Shown in pieces: positions 15,178-24,300 of a stretch of 61,368 nt of DNA. The position numbers and the translations under genes were made by a program. The notes beneath the pieces were generated by a model, which worked only from the letters and a program-made list of their open reading frames with translations, searched no databases and was not told the DNA's origin. Position 1 is the first letter of the stretch, and each line of letters starts with the position of its first letter. This stretch comes from Actinokineospora terrae. Lineage in GTDB: Bacteria; Actinomycetota; Actinomycetes; Mycobacteriales; Pseudonocardiaceae. The stretch spans positions 13,003-74,370 of the forward strand of contig NZ_FOGI01000019.1 of NCBI RefSeq assembly GCF_900111175.1. Reading direction: 5' to 3'.

Positions 15178-16743
15178 CTACTGGGCGCGCAGGAAGCCGA
15201 TCTCGGTGATCTCGGAGACGTTGCCCTCGCCCAGGGTGGTGATCCAGATCAGCAGGTGCTGGGTGGGCTCGGCGCTGTCGAGCTGCAGGCGGGTCTGGCC
15301 CGGCTGCAACGTCGCCCGGCCGATCACCTTGGTCTCATCCAGGCCCGGCTTCTCCGAGGGCGCGGTGCGGATCTCGACCACGGTGCCCGAGCTGGGCGAG
15401 TCGATCACCACCTCGGCGAAGGGCACCGGCTCGGCGAACGCGGCCATCAGCCCGACGCCGGGCTTGAGCGCCGGGAACGGCTGCTGGTACTTGTCGGTCT
15501 TCCACGAGGTCTTCGGGTCGCCGTCGGCGGCCCGGTTGGCCCGGCGCGGGCTGTCCGGGGTGCCCTTGATGTTGTAAACCTGCACGCCTGCGGCCTGGAT
15601 CGGCGCGCCGGGGTTGGGCGGCTTGGGGTTGTTCTCGGCGTTGCCCGGCGCGGAGGCGACCACGGTCGGGCCACCGGCGCCCGCGCTGTCGTCGCCGAAG
15701 AAGCTGATCAGCTGCATGCCCAGCCAGGCCAGCACGCCCACGGTGGCCACGGCGAGCGCGGTGACCCCGATGGCCAGCTTGCGCCGCTTGGCCCGGTCGT
15801 TGTGCGGGCGCTTGGTCGTCCACAGCGCGCCGTCGTCGTCCTCGGCGTCGGTGTCGTCGGGGATCGCGCTGATGCTCTGCGTCGCGTCCTCGTTGAGCCT
15901 CGCCCGCTCCAGCACCCGCAGCAGGCCGGAGCTGGTGCGGATGCCGCCGGTCGCGTCGTCGGTGAGGCTGCGGACCGCGGCGGAGGACAGCTCGTACGGG
16001 ATGTACGGGAACAGCGCGCGCGGCGGCACGACCTGGCCGTCCGGGGTCAGCGGGGCGTGCGGCAGGCCGGGGGCGTTGCGCAGCGGCCACCGGCCGGTGA
16101 GCAGCAGGTACAGGATGGCGCCGAGGCCGCGCACGTCGTCCTGCAGCGTCGCCTCGGGCAGCGGACCGGGGAACGACAGCCGCAGCACACCGTCCGGGGT
16201 GACCCGGACCCGCTGCGGGTGGTCGACGCCCAGCACCATGCCCGAGTGGTGCGCCAGCTCCACCGCGGCGGCCAGCGGCTCGAGCAGCCTGGCCGCGGTC
16301 GAGGGCGGCAGCGGGTGCTCGGCGATGACGTCCACCAGGTCGGTGCCCTGCGACCAGTCCGCGACCACGATGCCCAGCAGGCCCTCGGTCGGCGCGATGC
16401 CGTTGCCGGGGCCGAGCACGTCGAGCACCCGGGAGGTCCCCGGGTGGGTGATGCGGGCGGCGTGCATGGTGCGTTCCAGCATCTTGCGGGCCGCGCCAGC
16501 CGCGGTCGCGTTGGCCGGGTCACCCACCAGCAGGGTGAGGCCGACGTCGCGGCGGAGCTGGTTGTCCTGCGCCCGCCAGAGGTGGGCGTCGACCCGTTCG
16601 TCGAGCCCGAACTCCGCGAGCAACCGGTACCGACCGTCGCCGACCGCGCTGCCGGGGACCAGGAAGCCCGGTCTGGCCTGGTTGCCAGCCGCTCCCTCGC
16701 CAACGGGGTACTCGGTCCGCCTCGTCGTCACCACTCTCTCCAC
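15178..16743 (-). CDS. MviN-associated pseudokinase-like membrane protein
   Basis: The 521-residue protein has an N-terminal kinase-like domain (about 25-290, from GRYRLLAEFGLDERVDAHLW) without a visible catalytic HRD/DFG pair (HPQRVRVTPDGVLRLSF at the equivalent place). A single transmembrane helix lies near 322-345 and an extracytoplasmic C-terminal domain resembling a discoidin/carbohydrate-binding fold follows. In mycobacteria the same two parts are fused to the C-terminus of MviN/MurJ; here they are a separate gene 58 bp after murJ. GTG 16743 is uncertain; a GTG nine bases later has a better ggagag. Confidence 0.8.
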   Translation of the reverse strand: MERVVTTRRTEYPVGEGAAGNQARPGFLVPGSAVGDGRYRLLAEFGLDERVDAHLWRAQDNQLRRDVGLTLLVGDPANATAAGAARKMLERTMHAARITHPGTSRVLDVLGPGNGIAPTEGLLGIVVADWSQGTDLVDVIAEHPLPPSTAARLLEPLAAAVELAHHSGMVLGVDHPQRVRVTPDGVLRLSFPGPLPEATLQDDVRGLGAILYLLLTGRWPLRNAPGLPHAPLTPDGQVVPPRALFPYIPYELSSAAVRSLTDDATGGIRTSSGLLRVLERARLNEDATQSISAIPDDTDAEDDDGALWTTKRPHNDRAKRRKLAIGVTALAVATVGVLAWLGMQLISFFGDDSAGAGGPTVVASAPGNAENNPKPPNPGAPIQAAGVQVYNIKGTPDSPRRANRAADGDPKTSWKTDKYQQPFPALKPGVGLMAAFAEPVPFAEVVIDSPSSGTVVEIRTAPSEKPGLDETKVIGRATLQPGQTRLQLDSAEPTQHLLIWITTLGEGNVSEITEIGFLRAQ

Positions 16744-16801
16744 CTGCCGCCTCGGTTTCCGAGCCTACGGGAATCCGGCCGGTCACCGGTGACGGAGCGG
16801 G

Positions 16802-18439
16802 TCAGCCCCTGCGCACCAGTCGGGTGATTCGGCTCGTCGCGGGCTTGAGCTCGGGAACCTTGAGCGCGACCAGCACACCGAACGCCACCACGCAGGCCAC
16901 CGGTCCCTGCACGAGCAGGTTCACCCACGCCGTGGTCAGCGAGTCGACCGTGGGCAGCGCGACCGCGCTCAACCCCCACGCCGCGGCCGCGCCCACTGCG
17001 CCTGCCAGTACGCAGACCGCGATCACCTTGACGACCTTCTTGCTGTGCAGGTTCCCCAGCCGCACCCACAGCCACATCTGGCCGAGCACCGCGCCGACCA
17101 CGAAGGTCAGCGAGTTGACCAGCAGCACCGCGATGACGACCTGGTCCTCGTCCACCAGCGCGCCGCACATGTAGAGCAGCGGCACCTTCACCGCGGTCAT
17201 CACGACCATGATCAGCGTCGGCGTGCGGGCGTCCTTCATCGCGTAGAAGACCCGCAGTTGCAGCATCACCAGCGCGTAGGGCAGCAGGCCGAACGCGGAG
17301 AACGCCAGCGCGTGCCCGAGCCGCTGCGACTGCTCGATGCCCGCCTCGCCCGCGCCGAACAGGGCGACGCCGAGCGCGGCGCCGGTGATCGTCAGCACTG
17401 CGCTGATCGGGACCAGCATCACCGCCGAGAGCCTGCTGCCGGTGGACAGGTCGTCGACCAGCCGCTGGGTGTCGCCGTCCGCGGCGGCCTTGCTCATCCT
17501 GGGCAGGATCGCGGTCAGCAGCGAGACGCCGATGACCCCGTACGGGAGTTGGAACAGCAGCCAGGCGTTGGAGTAGATCGTCACGCCGCCCTTCGCGGCT
17601 GCGGTGAGCACCCGCTGGGTGATGACCATGCCGATCTGGCTGATCGCGACGTAGCCCAGGATCCACAGCGCCAGGCCGCCGAACTCGCGCAGCCTGGCAT
17701 CGATGCCCCAGGTCCAGCGGAACCGGAAACCGATGCGGCGCAGCGCGGGCAGCAGCACCACCGCCTGCACGACGATGCCCAGCGTGGTGCCGAGGCCGAG
17801 CACCAGCAGCTTCGGGTCGCCCATCCGCACCGGGTCGAGCGAGATGTCGCCCGGCATCAGCCAGAAGGTGACCAGGGTCGCCAGGATCACCACGTTGTTG
17901 ACCACCGGCGCCCACGCGGTCGGGCCGAACACGTGCTTGGCCTGCAGGATCGCCGAGAGCAGGGCGAACAGGCCGTAGAACAGGATCTCCGGCAGCAGCA
18001 GGTAGGCGAACGCGGTGACCAGGCCCGGGTTGGCGCTGTCGGTGGAGCTGTCGACGTAGATCGCCGTGAACAGCGGGGCCGCGGCGACCGCGATCACCGT
18101 GCCCACGGCCAACCCGGTCATGCCGACGGTGAGCAGCCTGCTGGTGTACTCCGCGCCGCCGTCGGGGTCCTGCTGGGAGCGGACCAGCAGCGGGACCACG
18201 ATGCTGGCCAGCACCCCGCCGAGCAGCAGCTCGAAGATGATGTTGGGCAGGGTGTTGGCGATGGTGAACGAGTCGGTGGCGACGTTGATGCCGATCAGCC
18301 AGGCCATCACCATCTTCCAGCCGAACCCGGTGATCCGGCTGACCAGCGTGGCGATGGCCATCGACCCGCTCGCCTTGGCCAGTGACGGCGTCGCCCCGCC
18401 TGCAGGCTCGTCCTTGGCCACTGCCGCCGTCCTGTCCAT
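16802..18439 (-). CDS. murJ: Lipid II flippase MurJ (MviN)
   Basis: The 545-residue polytopic membrane protein has the MurJ opening SMAIATLVSRITGFGWKMVMAW, followed by ATDSFTIANTLPNIIFELLLGGVLASIVVPLLV, and about 14 transmembrane helices. It moves lipid-linked peptidoglycan precursors across the membrane. It lacks the cytoplasmic pseudokinase tail found in mycobacterial MviN; that part is the next gene. It follows the DUF6049 gene by 26 bp in an operon starting at the NUDIX gene. Confidence 0.95.
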   Translation of the reverse strand: MDRTAAVAKDEPAGGATPSLAKASGSMAIATLVSRITGFGWKMVMAWLIGINVATDSFTIANTLPNIIFELLLGGVLASIVVPLLVRSQQDPDGGAEYTSRLLTVGMTGLAVGTVIAVAAAPLFTAIYVDSSTDSANPGLVTAFAYLLLPEILFYGLFALLSAILQAKHVFGPTAWAPVVNNVVILATLVTFWLMPGDISLDPVRMGDPKLLVLGLGTTLGIVVQAVVLLPALRRIGFRFRWTWGIDARLREFGGLALWILGYVAISQIGMVITQRVLTAAAKGGVTIYSNAWLLFQLPYGVIGVSLLTAILPRMSKAAADGDTQRLVDDLSTGSRLSAVMLVPISAVLTITGAALGVALFGAGEAGIEQSQRLGHALAFSAFGLLPYALVMLQLRVFYAMKDARTPTLIMVVMTAVKVPLLYMCGALVDEDQVVIAVLLVNSLTFVVGAVLGQMWLWVRLGNLHSKKVVKVIAVCVLAGAVGAAAAWGLSAVALPTVDSLTTAWVNLLVQGPVACVVAFGVLVALKVPELKPATSRITRLVRRG

Positions 18440-18465
18440 CGCCCGTCCCCTGCTCCGAGCCGCGC

Positions 18466-20640
18466 TCAGAGGTCGCTCTCGGCCGCCGCCCGCGCCCGCC
18501 CGGCCGCCCGGATCCGGCGGAAAAGCCGCAAACCGACCAGGATCACCAACACACCGGCGGCCGTTCCGGTGACCGCGATGGTGATGCTGCCGTACGAGGT
18601 GGAGTTCAACTCCAACCGGGAGGACTTACCGAGCAGGGTGCCACTGTCCGTGGTGAGCCAGATCGTGACGGTGAAGCGACCGGAGCGGGTGACCTCGGCA
18701 GGCAGGTAGCGCGGGATGCCCGCCTGGGCCGGGATGCGGACGACGACGGCTTGCTCCGGCTTGAGGCCTGCGGTGACCCCGACGTTGATCTTCGCCCGGA
18801 CGGTGACCGGCAGGCCGTTGGTGATGAACACCGGCAGCGGGCTGTCCTTGGACGCCAACGACAGCGGCCTGCCCGCGTCGGTCACCGACACCTGCGCCAG
18901 CAGCGCCTTGACCTGGTCGTCGACCGCACCAGCCGCCCGGCGGGCGAGGTCGGGCTCGCCCCGCCACGCGGTCGACCCGGACCGGACCAGGGCGTAGCGC
19001 ATCGGCTTGATGAGGTCCTTCGGATCGACCTGGCGGGTGTCGTCCTCGAACAGCACGTTCTCCACCAGGTCGCGCTGCACCGCGTCGACCGCCGCGATCT
19101 GCGCGGTCACCGGGGCGGGCACCTCGGCCGCGCTGTCGGTCGCGGTGTACTCCAACGCGGTGGCCGTGCCCCGGTCCGGCCCGCTGACCAGGCCGTCGAG
19201 GCCCAGCGGGCGGATGAAGCCCTGGCTCTCCAGCGACCACATGGTCTGCAAGAACACCGTCAGCTCTGCCGAGGTCGCGCTCCACCGGCGCGGCGGGGCG
19301 ACCAGCACCGACTGGCCGGGGGCGGACTGGAAACCGCCGCGGAAGACCAGGGTGGCCAGGCCGTTCTGGATCGAGGACGTCTTCACGCCCGCGTCGTCGA
19401 CCTGGGCCTTGGGCGCCAGCGAGGACGCCACGAGCTGGTCGTACGGGATGGCCCGCAGGTTCTGGCCGAGCGTGTAGGGCAGGTCGCCCTGGGGCTCGGT
19501 GACCTTGGCCGCGTCGGAGATGACCGTGGTGCGGCCGCTCGCGGCGAGGATGGACAGGGTGCGCTGGTCGAGCGTGCCGCCATCCGGCCAGACCGTGCTG
19601 GTCAGCGGCTTGGTGCCGAGGGTCGCCTCGACCGACGCGGTCTCCCGCAGCGCGATGTCGACCAGCGCGCCCGCGTTCGCCCGGGTCAACGCGGCGAGGT
19701 CTACGTCGGCGTAAGGCAGCGCTATCACGCACTGGCCGCGGGTGAGCTCCTTGACCCGGTCGAGCCACAGCTGCGCGGTGTGAGCGCCGTTGCCCGGGAA
19801 CACGGTCCCGTCAGCGGCGCGGACGTAGTAGCCCGCGGTCATCTCGGTGACGGTGTCGAGCAGGTCGGGGTCGATCGCGAAGCACAGCGACCGCAGCGCC
19901 GACGCATTCGCCGCCGCCGCCGTGCGCACGGTGTCGACCAGGGTGAACAGCCGCCCGCTGGACAGCGACGCGGACAGCCCGTCGTCGGCGAAGACGGTGC
20001 GGCTGCCATCGGACGGGGTCTGCACGCGGCGCGGGCGCTCGTCGATCAGCGGCCACAGGACGCTGAGCTGGGTGGGTTGCGCTGGTGGGACCGCGGCGCC
20101 GCCGCCGGGGACGGCGAGGACCGGCAGCAGGGTGCTCAGCGCGCCCACCCGCTCGGCGCGGCCGTAGTCGGGGACGCCGTTGAAGTTGAGCACGACCGGG
20201 TAGACGCCGCGCTTGTCCAGCTTCAGTGCGCCCTTGTCGGAGTTGACGGGGACGGTGATGGTGAACGGGACGCTCTGGTCCCGGTCGAGCGCGCCCGCAA
20301 CGGGCTGGAACGCGGAGCTGATCGCGGGTCGGGTCAGTGCGTCGGTGCGTTGCGGGTCGCTGAGCGCGGTGCGCAGCCCGGCCTCGGTGTCGAGGACGTC
20401 GCCGCGCTGCAGGCGCACCTCGATCTTGTCCACCCGGCGGTCACCCGAATTGGTGATCCGGCCGCTGATGGTCACTGCTTGGGTACTCGCCTCGACGACG
20501 CGGGGGACGAGTTGGTCGATGTCGACACGGAGTCGTGCCGCCAGTTCCGCGGCGGCGGGTTGGCCGGTCATGGGCGCGCCGAGCACGGCGCAGACAGCGG
20601 CCAGCGCCGCGAGACCGGCGCGGCGCAGTCGAGTGGTCAC
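18466..20640 (-). CDS. DUF6049 family secreted/membrane-anchored protein
   Basis: The 724-residue product has a Sec signal peptide (RLRRAGLAALAAVCAVLGA, ending near AAA at about 31), a large extracytoplasmic region, and one C-terminal transmembrane helix (ITIAVTGTAAGVLVILVGLRLF) before a basic tail. This architecture and the position before murJ match the actinobacterial DUF6049 family. Its role is unknown, presumably in envelope assembly with MurJ. It starts 21 bp after the NUDIX stop. Confidence 0.85.
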   Translation of the reverse strand: MTTRLRRAGLAALAAVCAVLGAPMTGQPAAAELAARLRVDIDQLVPRVVEASTQAVTISGRITNSGDRRVDKIEVRLQRGDVLDTEAGLRTALSDPQRTDALTRPAISSAFQPVAGALDRDQSVPFTITVPVNSDKGALKLDKRGVYPVVLNFNGVPDYGRAERVGALSTLLPVLAVPGGGAAVPPAQPTQLSVLWPLIDERPRRVQTPSDGSRTVFADDGLSASLSSGRLFTLVDTVRTAAAANASALRSLCFAIDPDLLDTVTEMTAGYYVRAADGTVFPGNGAHTAQLWLDRVKELTRGQCVIALPYADVDLAALTRANAGALVDIALRETASVEATLGTKPLTSTVWPDGGTLDQRTLSILAASGRTTVISDAAKVTEPQGDLPYTLGQNLRAIPYDQLVASSLAPKAQVDDAGVKTSSIQNGLATLVFRGGFQSAPGQSVLVAPPRRWSATSAELTVFLQTMWSLESQGFIRPLGLDGLVSGPDRGTATALEYTATDSAAEVPAPVTAQIAAVDAVQRDLVENVLFEDDTRQVDPKDLIKPMRYALVRSGSTAWRGEPDLARRAAGAVDDQVKALLAQVSVTDAGRPLSLASKDSPLPVFITNGLPVTVRAKINVGVTAGLKPEQAVVVRIPAQAGIPRYLPAEVTRSGRFTVTIWLTTDSGTLLGKSSRLELNSTSYGSITIAVTGTAAGVLVILVGLRLFRRIRAAGRARAAAESDL

Positions 20641-20661
20641 GGCTTCTCTCCAGCCATCGGG

Positions 20662-21210
20662 TCAGGCCCGTCCGACTTCAGGTAGGTCTCGCTCAACCGG
20701 ATCGGGTGAGAGCGGATGCTCGGAGAGTAGTTGTCGGGCCTTGCGGACCAGACGGCGCTCATCGGCATAGGCGAGTCGGTCGTCCAACTCGTCGAGTGCC
20801 ACCCACGCGACCTCGGTCACCTCCATGTCCTCGTCCGACAGCTCGAAAGAGTAGGCCCGCAGCAGGAAGTGGTGGACGGTTTTGTGGATCCGCTTGGTGC
20901 CGTCGGCGACGAACCAGTAGTCGATGGTGCCGAGCGGGCGGATGACCTCCCCATCGATGCCCGTCTCCTCGGCGACCTCGCGCACCGCGGTCTGCTCCGG
21001 GGTCTCCCCCGGCTCGATGTGGCCCTTGGGCAGCGACCACAGCAGCCGCCCGCGCCGGTCCAGCCGCCCGATCAGCGCGACCGTGCTGGTCGCCGGGTCG
21101 ACCACGAGCCCACCGGCCGAGGTCTCGTCGACCGTGGTCAGCCTGCGCCCGCGCCGCCGGAACCGGCGCCCGGACCGGGCACCTCGGGACCTGCCGGACG
21201 ACGGGGGCAT
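20662..21210 (-). CDS. NUDIX hydrolase
   Basis: The 182-residue protein contains a complete NUDIX box (GHIEPGETP followed by REVAEETGI), so it should hydrolyse a nucleoside-diphosphate derivative. The N-terminus is very basic (SGRSRGARSGRRFRRRGRR). In mycobacteria the equivalent gene beside murJ is mutT4, an oxidised-nucleotide sanitiser; the substrate here is not determinable. It heads the NUDIX-DUF6049-murJ operon and diverges from cca with an 80-bp gap. Confidence 0.92.
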   Translation of the reverse strand: MPPSSGRSRGARSGRRFRRRGRRLTTVDETSAGGLVVDPATSTVALIGRLDRRGRLLWSLPKGHIEPGETPEQTAVREVAEETGIDGEVIRPLGTIDYWFVADGTKRIHKTVHHFLLRAYSFELSDEDMEVTEVAWVALDELDDRLAYADERRLVRKARQLLSEHPLSPDPVERDLPEVGRA

Positions 21211-21290
21211 GCCCGCGATGGTAGTGCGAACGGCGCAGTCGGGGCGGGCGTGCGACCCGGGGCGTCGCGGAGCGGATACGCTCGTCCACC

Positions 21291-22799
21291 GTGTCCCGAA
21301 CGTCCGCCACCACCAACGCCGCCCGCAACGCCGTCGTCGAACTCCTGCGGGTGTCGCCGGTCGCCGACGACCTGGCCACCCGGTTCGCCGCCGCGGGCCA
21401 CAGCCTCTACCTGGTCGGTGGCAGCGTCCGCGACGCGATGCTGGGCAGGCTCGGCAACGACCTCGACTTCACCACCGACGCCAGGCCGCGGGCGATCATG
21501 AAGATCGTCACCGGCTGGGCGGACGCGGTCTGGGACACCGGCATCGCCTTCGGCACCGTGGGCGCGGCCAAGAGCGGCACCCAGTGCGAGATCACCACGT
21601 TCCGCTCGGACGCCTACGACCGGGTCAGCCGCAACCCCGAGGTCCGCTTCGGCGACTCGATCGAGGCCGACCTGGTGCGCCGCGACTTCACCGTCAACGC
21701 GATGGCCATCGACCTGTCCACCAGGCAGTTCATCGACCCGCACGACGGGCTCGACGCGCTGGCCAAGCGGGTGCTCGACACCCCGGCGACCCCGCAGGAG
21801 TCCTTCGCCGACGACCCGCTGCGGATGCTGCGCGCGGCCCGCTTCGTCAGCCAGCTCGGCTTCACCTGCGCGCCCAGGGTGCTCGACGCGCTGCACGACA
21901 TGGCCGGGGAGATCACCCGGATCACCCCGGAGCGGGTGCAGGCCGAGCTGTCGAAGCTGCTCTGCGGCGCGCACCCCCGGGTCGGGGTCGAGCTGCTGGT
22001 CGACAGCGGGCTCGCCGCGCACGTGCTGCCGGAGCTCCCGGCGATGCGGCTGGAGATCGACGAGCACCACCAGCACAAGGACGTCTACGAGCACTCGCTC
22101 GTGGTGCTCGACCAGGCCGTGGCGCTGGAGACCGGCGAGCCGGACCTGGTGCTGCGGTTGGCGGCGCTGCTGCACGACATCGGCAAGCCGGACACCCGGC
22201 GGCACGTCCCCGGCGGCGGCGTGAGCTTCCACCACCACGAGGTCGTCGGCGCCAAGCTGGTCCGAAAGCGCTTGCGGGCGCTGCGGTACTCCAAGGAGGT
22301 CGTCGAGGACGTCGCCCGGCTGGTGTTCCTGCACCTGCGCTTCCACGGGTACGGCAAGGGCGAGTGGACCGACTCCGCCGTCCGCCGCTACGTCACCGAC
22401 GCCGACGACCTGCTCTCCCGGCTGCACAAGCTGGTCCGCGCGGACTGCACCACCCGCAATCGGCGCAAGGCGAGTGCGCTGCAGCGCACCTACGACGGGC
22501 TCGAGGAGCGGATCGCCAGGATCGCCGCCGACGAGGACCTGGCCCGGGTGCGGCCCGACCTCGACGGCAACGAGATCATGCGGCTGCTCGACATCCCGCC
22601 CGGCCCGCTGGTCGGCAAGGCCTGGTCGTTCCTCAAGGAGCTGCGGCTCGACCAGGGCCCGCTGGACTACGACGACGCGGTGGCCGCCCTGCTGTCCTGG
22701 GCGCGCGCGCAGGGACTAGGCGTGGCCGCGGCTGACCAGGGCGAAACCGCCGACGCCGACGAGGTAGCAGGCACCGGCGCCGAGGACGAGCAGCGGTGA
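21291..22799 (+). CDS. cca: CCA tRNA nucleotidyltransferase
   Basis: The 502-residue enzyme has the class II nucleotidyltransferase head LVGGSVRDAMLGR with the catalytic NDLDFTTDA, an RRDFTVNAMA motif, and a C-terminal HD domain (LLHDIGKPDTRR). It adds or repairs the 3' CCA of tRNA; distinguishing a poly(A) polymerase by eye is not safe. The GTG start has a weak ribosome site. Its last 84 bp overlap, antisense, the end of the MFS gene. Confidence 0.93.
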   Translation: MSRTSATTNAARNAVVELLRVSPVADDLATRFAAAGHSLYLVGGSVRDAMLGRLGNDLDFTTDARPRAIMKIVTGWADAVWDTGIAFGTVGAAKSGTQCEITTFRSDAYDRVSRNPEVRFGDSIEADLVRRDFTVNAMAIDLSTRQFIDPHDGLDALAKRVLDTPATPQESFADDPLRMLRAARFVSQLGFTCAPRVLDALHDMAGEITRITPERVQAELSKLLCGAHPRVGVELLVDSGLAAHVLPELPAMRLEIDEHHQHKDVYEHSLVVLDQAVALETGEPDLVLRLAALLHDIGKPDTRRHVPGGGVSFHHHEVVGAKLVRKRLRALRYSKEVVEDVARLVFLHLRFHGYGKGEWTDSAVRRYVTDADDLLSRLHKLVRADCTTRNRRKASALQRTYDGLEERIARIAADEDLARVRPDLDGNEIMRLLDIPPGPLVGKAWSFLKELRLDQGPLDYDDAVAALLSWARAQGLGVAAADQGETADADEVAGTGAEDEQR

Positions 22800-24002
22800 C
22801 GCGCCGTCCGGGGCGACGACCAGCGCGGCAAGCGCGATCGCGACGACCTGGGCGACGTTGAACAGGGTGTCGTAGAGGGCGAAGACCCGGCCGCGCAGTT
22901 CGTCACCGATGTCGCGCTGCACCGCGGCGTCGGTGCACAGCTTCACCACCTGCCCGGCGAAGGAGATCACCAGCGCCGCGGCCAGCGTGGTCGGCATCGT
23001 CAGCGGCAGGCCGAACCCGACCACCGCGACCGCGCCGAGCAGCAGCCCACCCGCCATGGCCCGGCGCCTGCCGATGGCGGCCACGATCCGGGCGGTGACC
23101 AGGCCCGCGACCAGGATGCCCGCGCCGAACAGGCCCGCGACCTGGCCGAGCCCGCCGAGTCCGGCGTCGAAGCGGAACCGGATGAGCAGCACGGTCAGCA
23201 GCAGCGCCACCCCGAAGGCCATCCGGTGCGCCAGCAGCGCGACGAACGCGGCGAGCACGGTCGGGGTCTTGATCGCGGCCCGGCCGCCGTCGAACAGGCC
23301 GCGCGCGACGGCGACCACGGTCTGGGTCGGCTCGTCGACCTCGTCGGGGCCGAGCGCTCCCCGGTGGAACCGGATCGCGAACCAGGCTGAGCCGGCGGAA
23401 CCGACGCACGCGACGGCGGTGGTGATACCGGACCCGACGTTGTGGTCGCCGAAGATCGCCCTTAGGCCTACCGCGCAGCCTGCGCCCAAGACCGCGATGA
23501 CAGCGCCGAGGGTGGTGGCCAAGGCGTTCGCCTCGACCAGGTTCCGGACCGGGACGACATGTGGGAGCGAGGCGGAAAGCCCCGAATTGATGAACCTGCT
23601 GACGCCGATGACGACCAGGGCGAGGGTGAACAACGTCGCCCCGTTCGCGCCGGCGGCCACCGTCACGGCTGAGGCGATGATCAGCGCGCCGCGCAGGACG
23701 TTCGCCACGACCAGCACCCGGCGCCGGTCCCACCGGTCCAGCAGGGCACCGGCGAACGGCCCGATGACCGAGTACGGCAGCAGCAGCGCGGTGAACCCGG
23801 CGGCGATCGCCAGCGGGTCGGCCTCGCGCTCCGGGTTGAACAGGACCGCGCCCGCGAGCCCGGCCTGGAACAGGCCATCACCCCACTGGGCGGAGAACCG
23901 GGTGAACAGCAGCCTGCGGAAACCACCGAGGGCCAGCAGCGCCCGGGCTCCGACCCGCGCGTGGTGGGACTCGTGGTCGGATCCGGTCCTGGCCGTGCTC
24001 AC
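22716..24002 (-). CDS. MFS transporter
   Basis: The 428-residue protein has about 12 transmembrane helices, with the MFS loop motif LLDRWDRRRVLVVANVLRG near residue 80 and a related GRRRAMAGG in the second half. It resembles multidrug or macrolide-type exporters, but the substrate is unknown. The GTG at 24002 has no ribosome site; tatagg lies 12 bp upstream, so the transcript may be leaderless. The 3' end overlaps cca by 84 bp. A perfect hairpin lies just upstream (24020-24051). Confidence 0.87.
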   Translation of the reverse strand: MSTARTGSDHESHHARVGARALLALGGFRRLLFTRFSAQWGDGLFQAGLAGAVLFNPEREADPLAIAAGFTALLLPYSVIGPFAGALLDRWDRRRVLVVANVLRGALIIASAVTVAAGANGATLFTLALVVIGVSRFINSGLSASLPHVVPVRNLVEANALATTLGAVIAVLGAGCAVGLRAIFGDHNVGSGITTAVACVGSAGSAWFAIRFHRGALGPDEVDEPTQTVVAVARGLFDGGRAAIKTPTVLAAFVALLAHRMAFGVALLLTVLLIRFRFDAGLGGLGQVAGLFGAGILVAGLVTARIVAAIGRRRAMAGGLLLGAVAVVGFGLPLTMPTTLAAALVISFAGQVVKLCTDAAVQRDIGDELRGRVFALYDTLFNVAQVVAIALAALVVAPDGASPLLVLGAGACYLVGVGGFALVSRGHA

Positions 24003-24300
24003 GACGGCTGAGCCTATAGGGATGGGCGGCCCCCGAAAGGGCCGCCCATCCTGGCCGACACCCGGTCGCCTCACGGCGAGTTGCGCGACGTGGCTCCAGC
24101 CGAGCGGTATTCCACGAAGGCGGTTCTAGTTGAGCCCGGGGGACACGAAGGCGCCGACCGCAGTGTCCAACGCGCGGGGGCGCGCCGATGTTCCCGGCCG
24201 GGCCGGGTAGCCCCCGATGGTGTTGTGTCATCCCCATCGGGGTTTCGGCGGTTCCCAACTCCGGTCCCGGCGATCCCCGTCCGGATGGGATCATGTCGTC
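24003..24300. other. Divergent MFS-yqgE intergenic region
   Basis: This 298-bp region holds the 13-bp hairpin at 24020-24051, a second imperfect inverted repeat around 24213-24243 (ccccgatgg / ccatcgggg), and, on the minus strand, a short candidate peptide at 24071-24115 (VEYRSAGATSRNSP). No longer gene is convincing. The layout would fit a leader RNA upstream of the MFS gene. Confidence 0.5.
24020..24051 (-). terminator. Perfect hairpin just upstream of the MFS start (possible attenuator)
   Basis: ggatgggcggccc (24020-24032) and gggccgcccatcc (24039-24051) form a perfect 13-bp stem with a 6-nt loop. Because the flanking genes diverge, it cannot terminate either of them. It would terminate an RNA arriving from the right on the minus strand, that is, an MFS leader transcript, or act as an operator. 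Confidence 0.7.
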
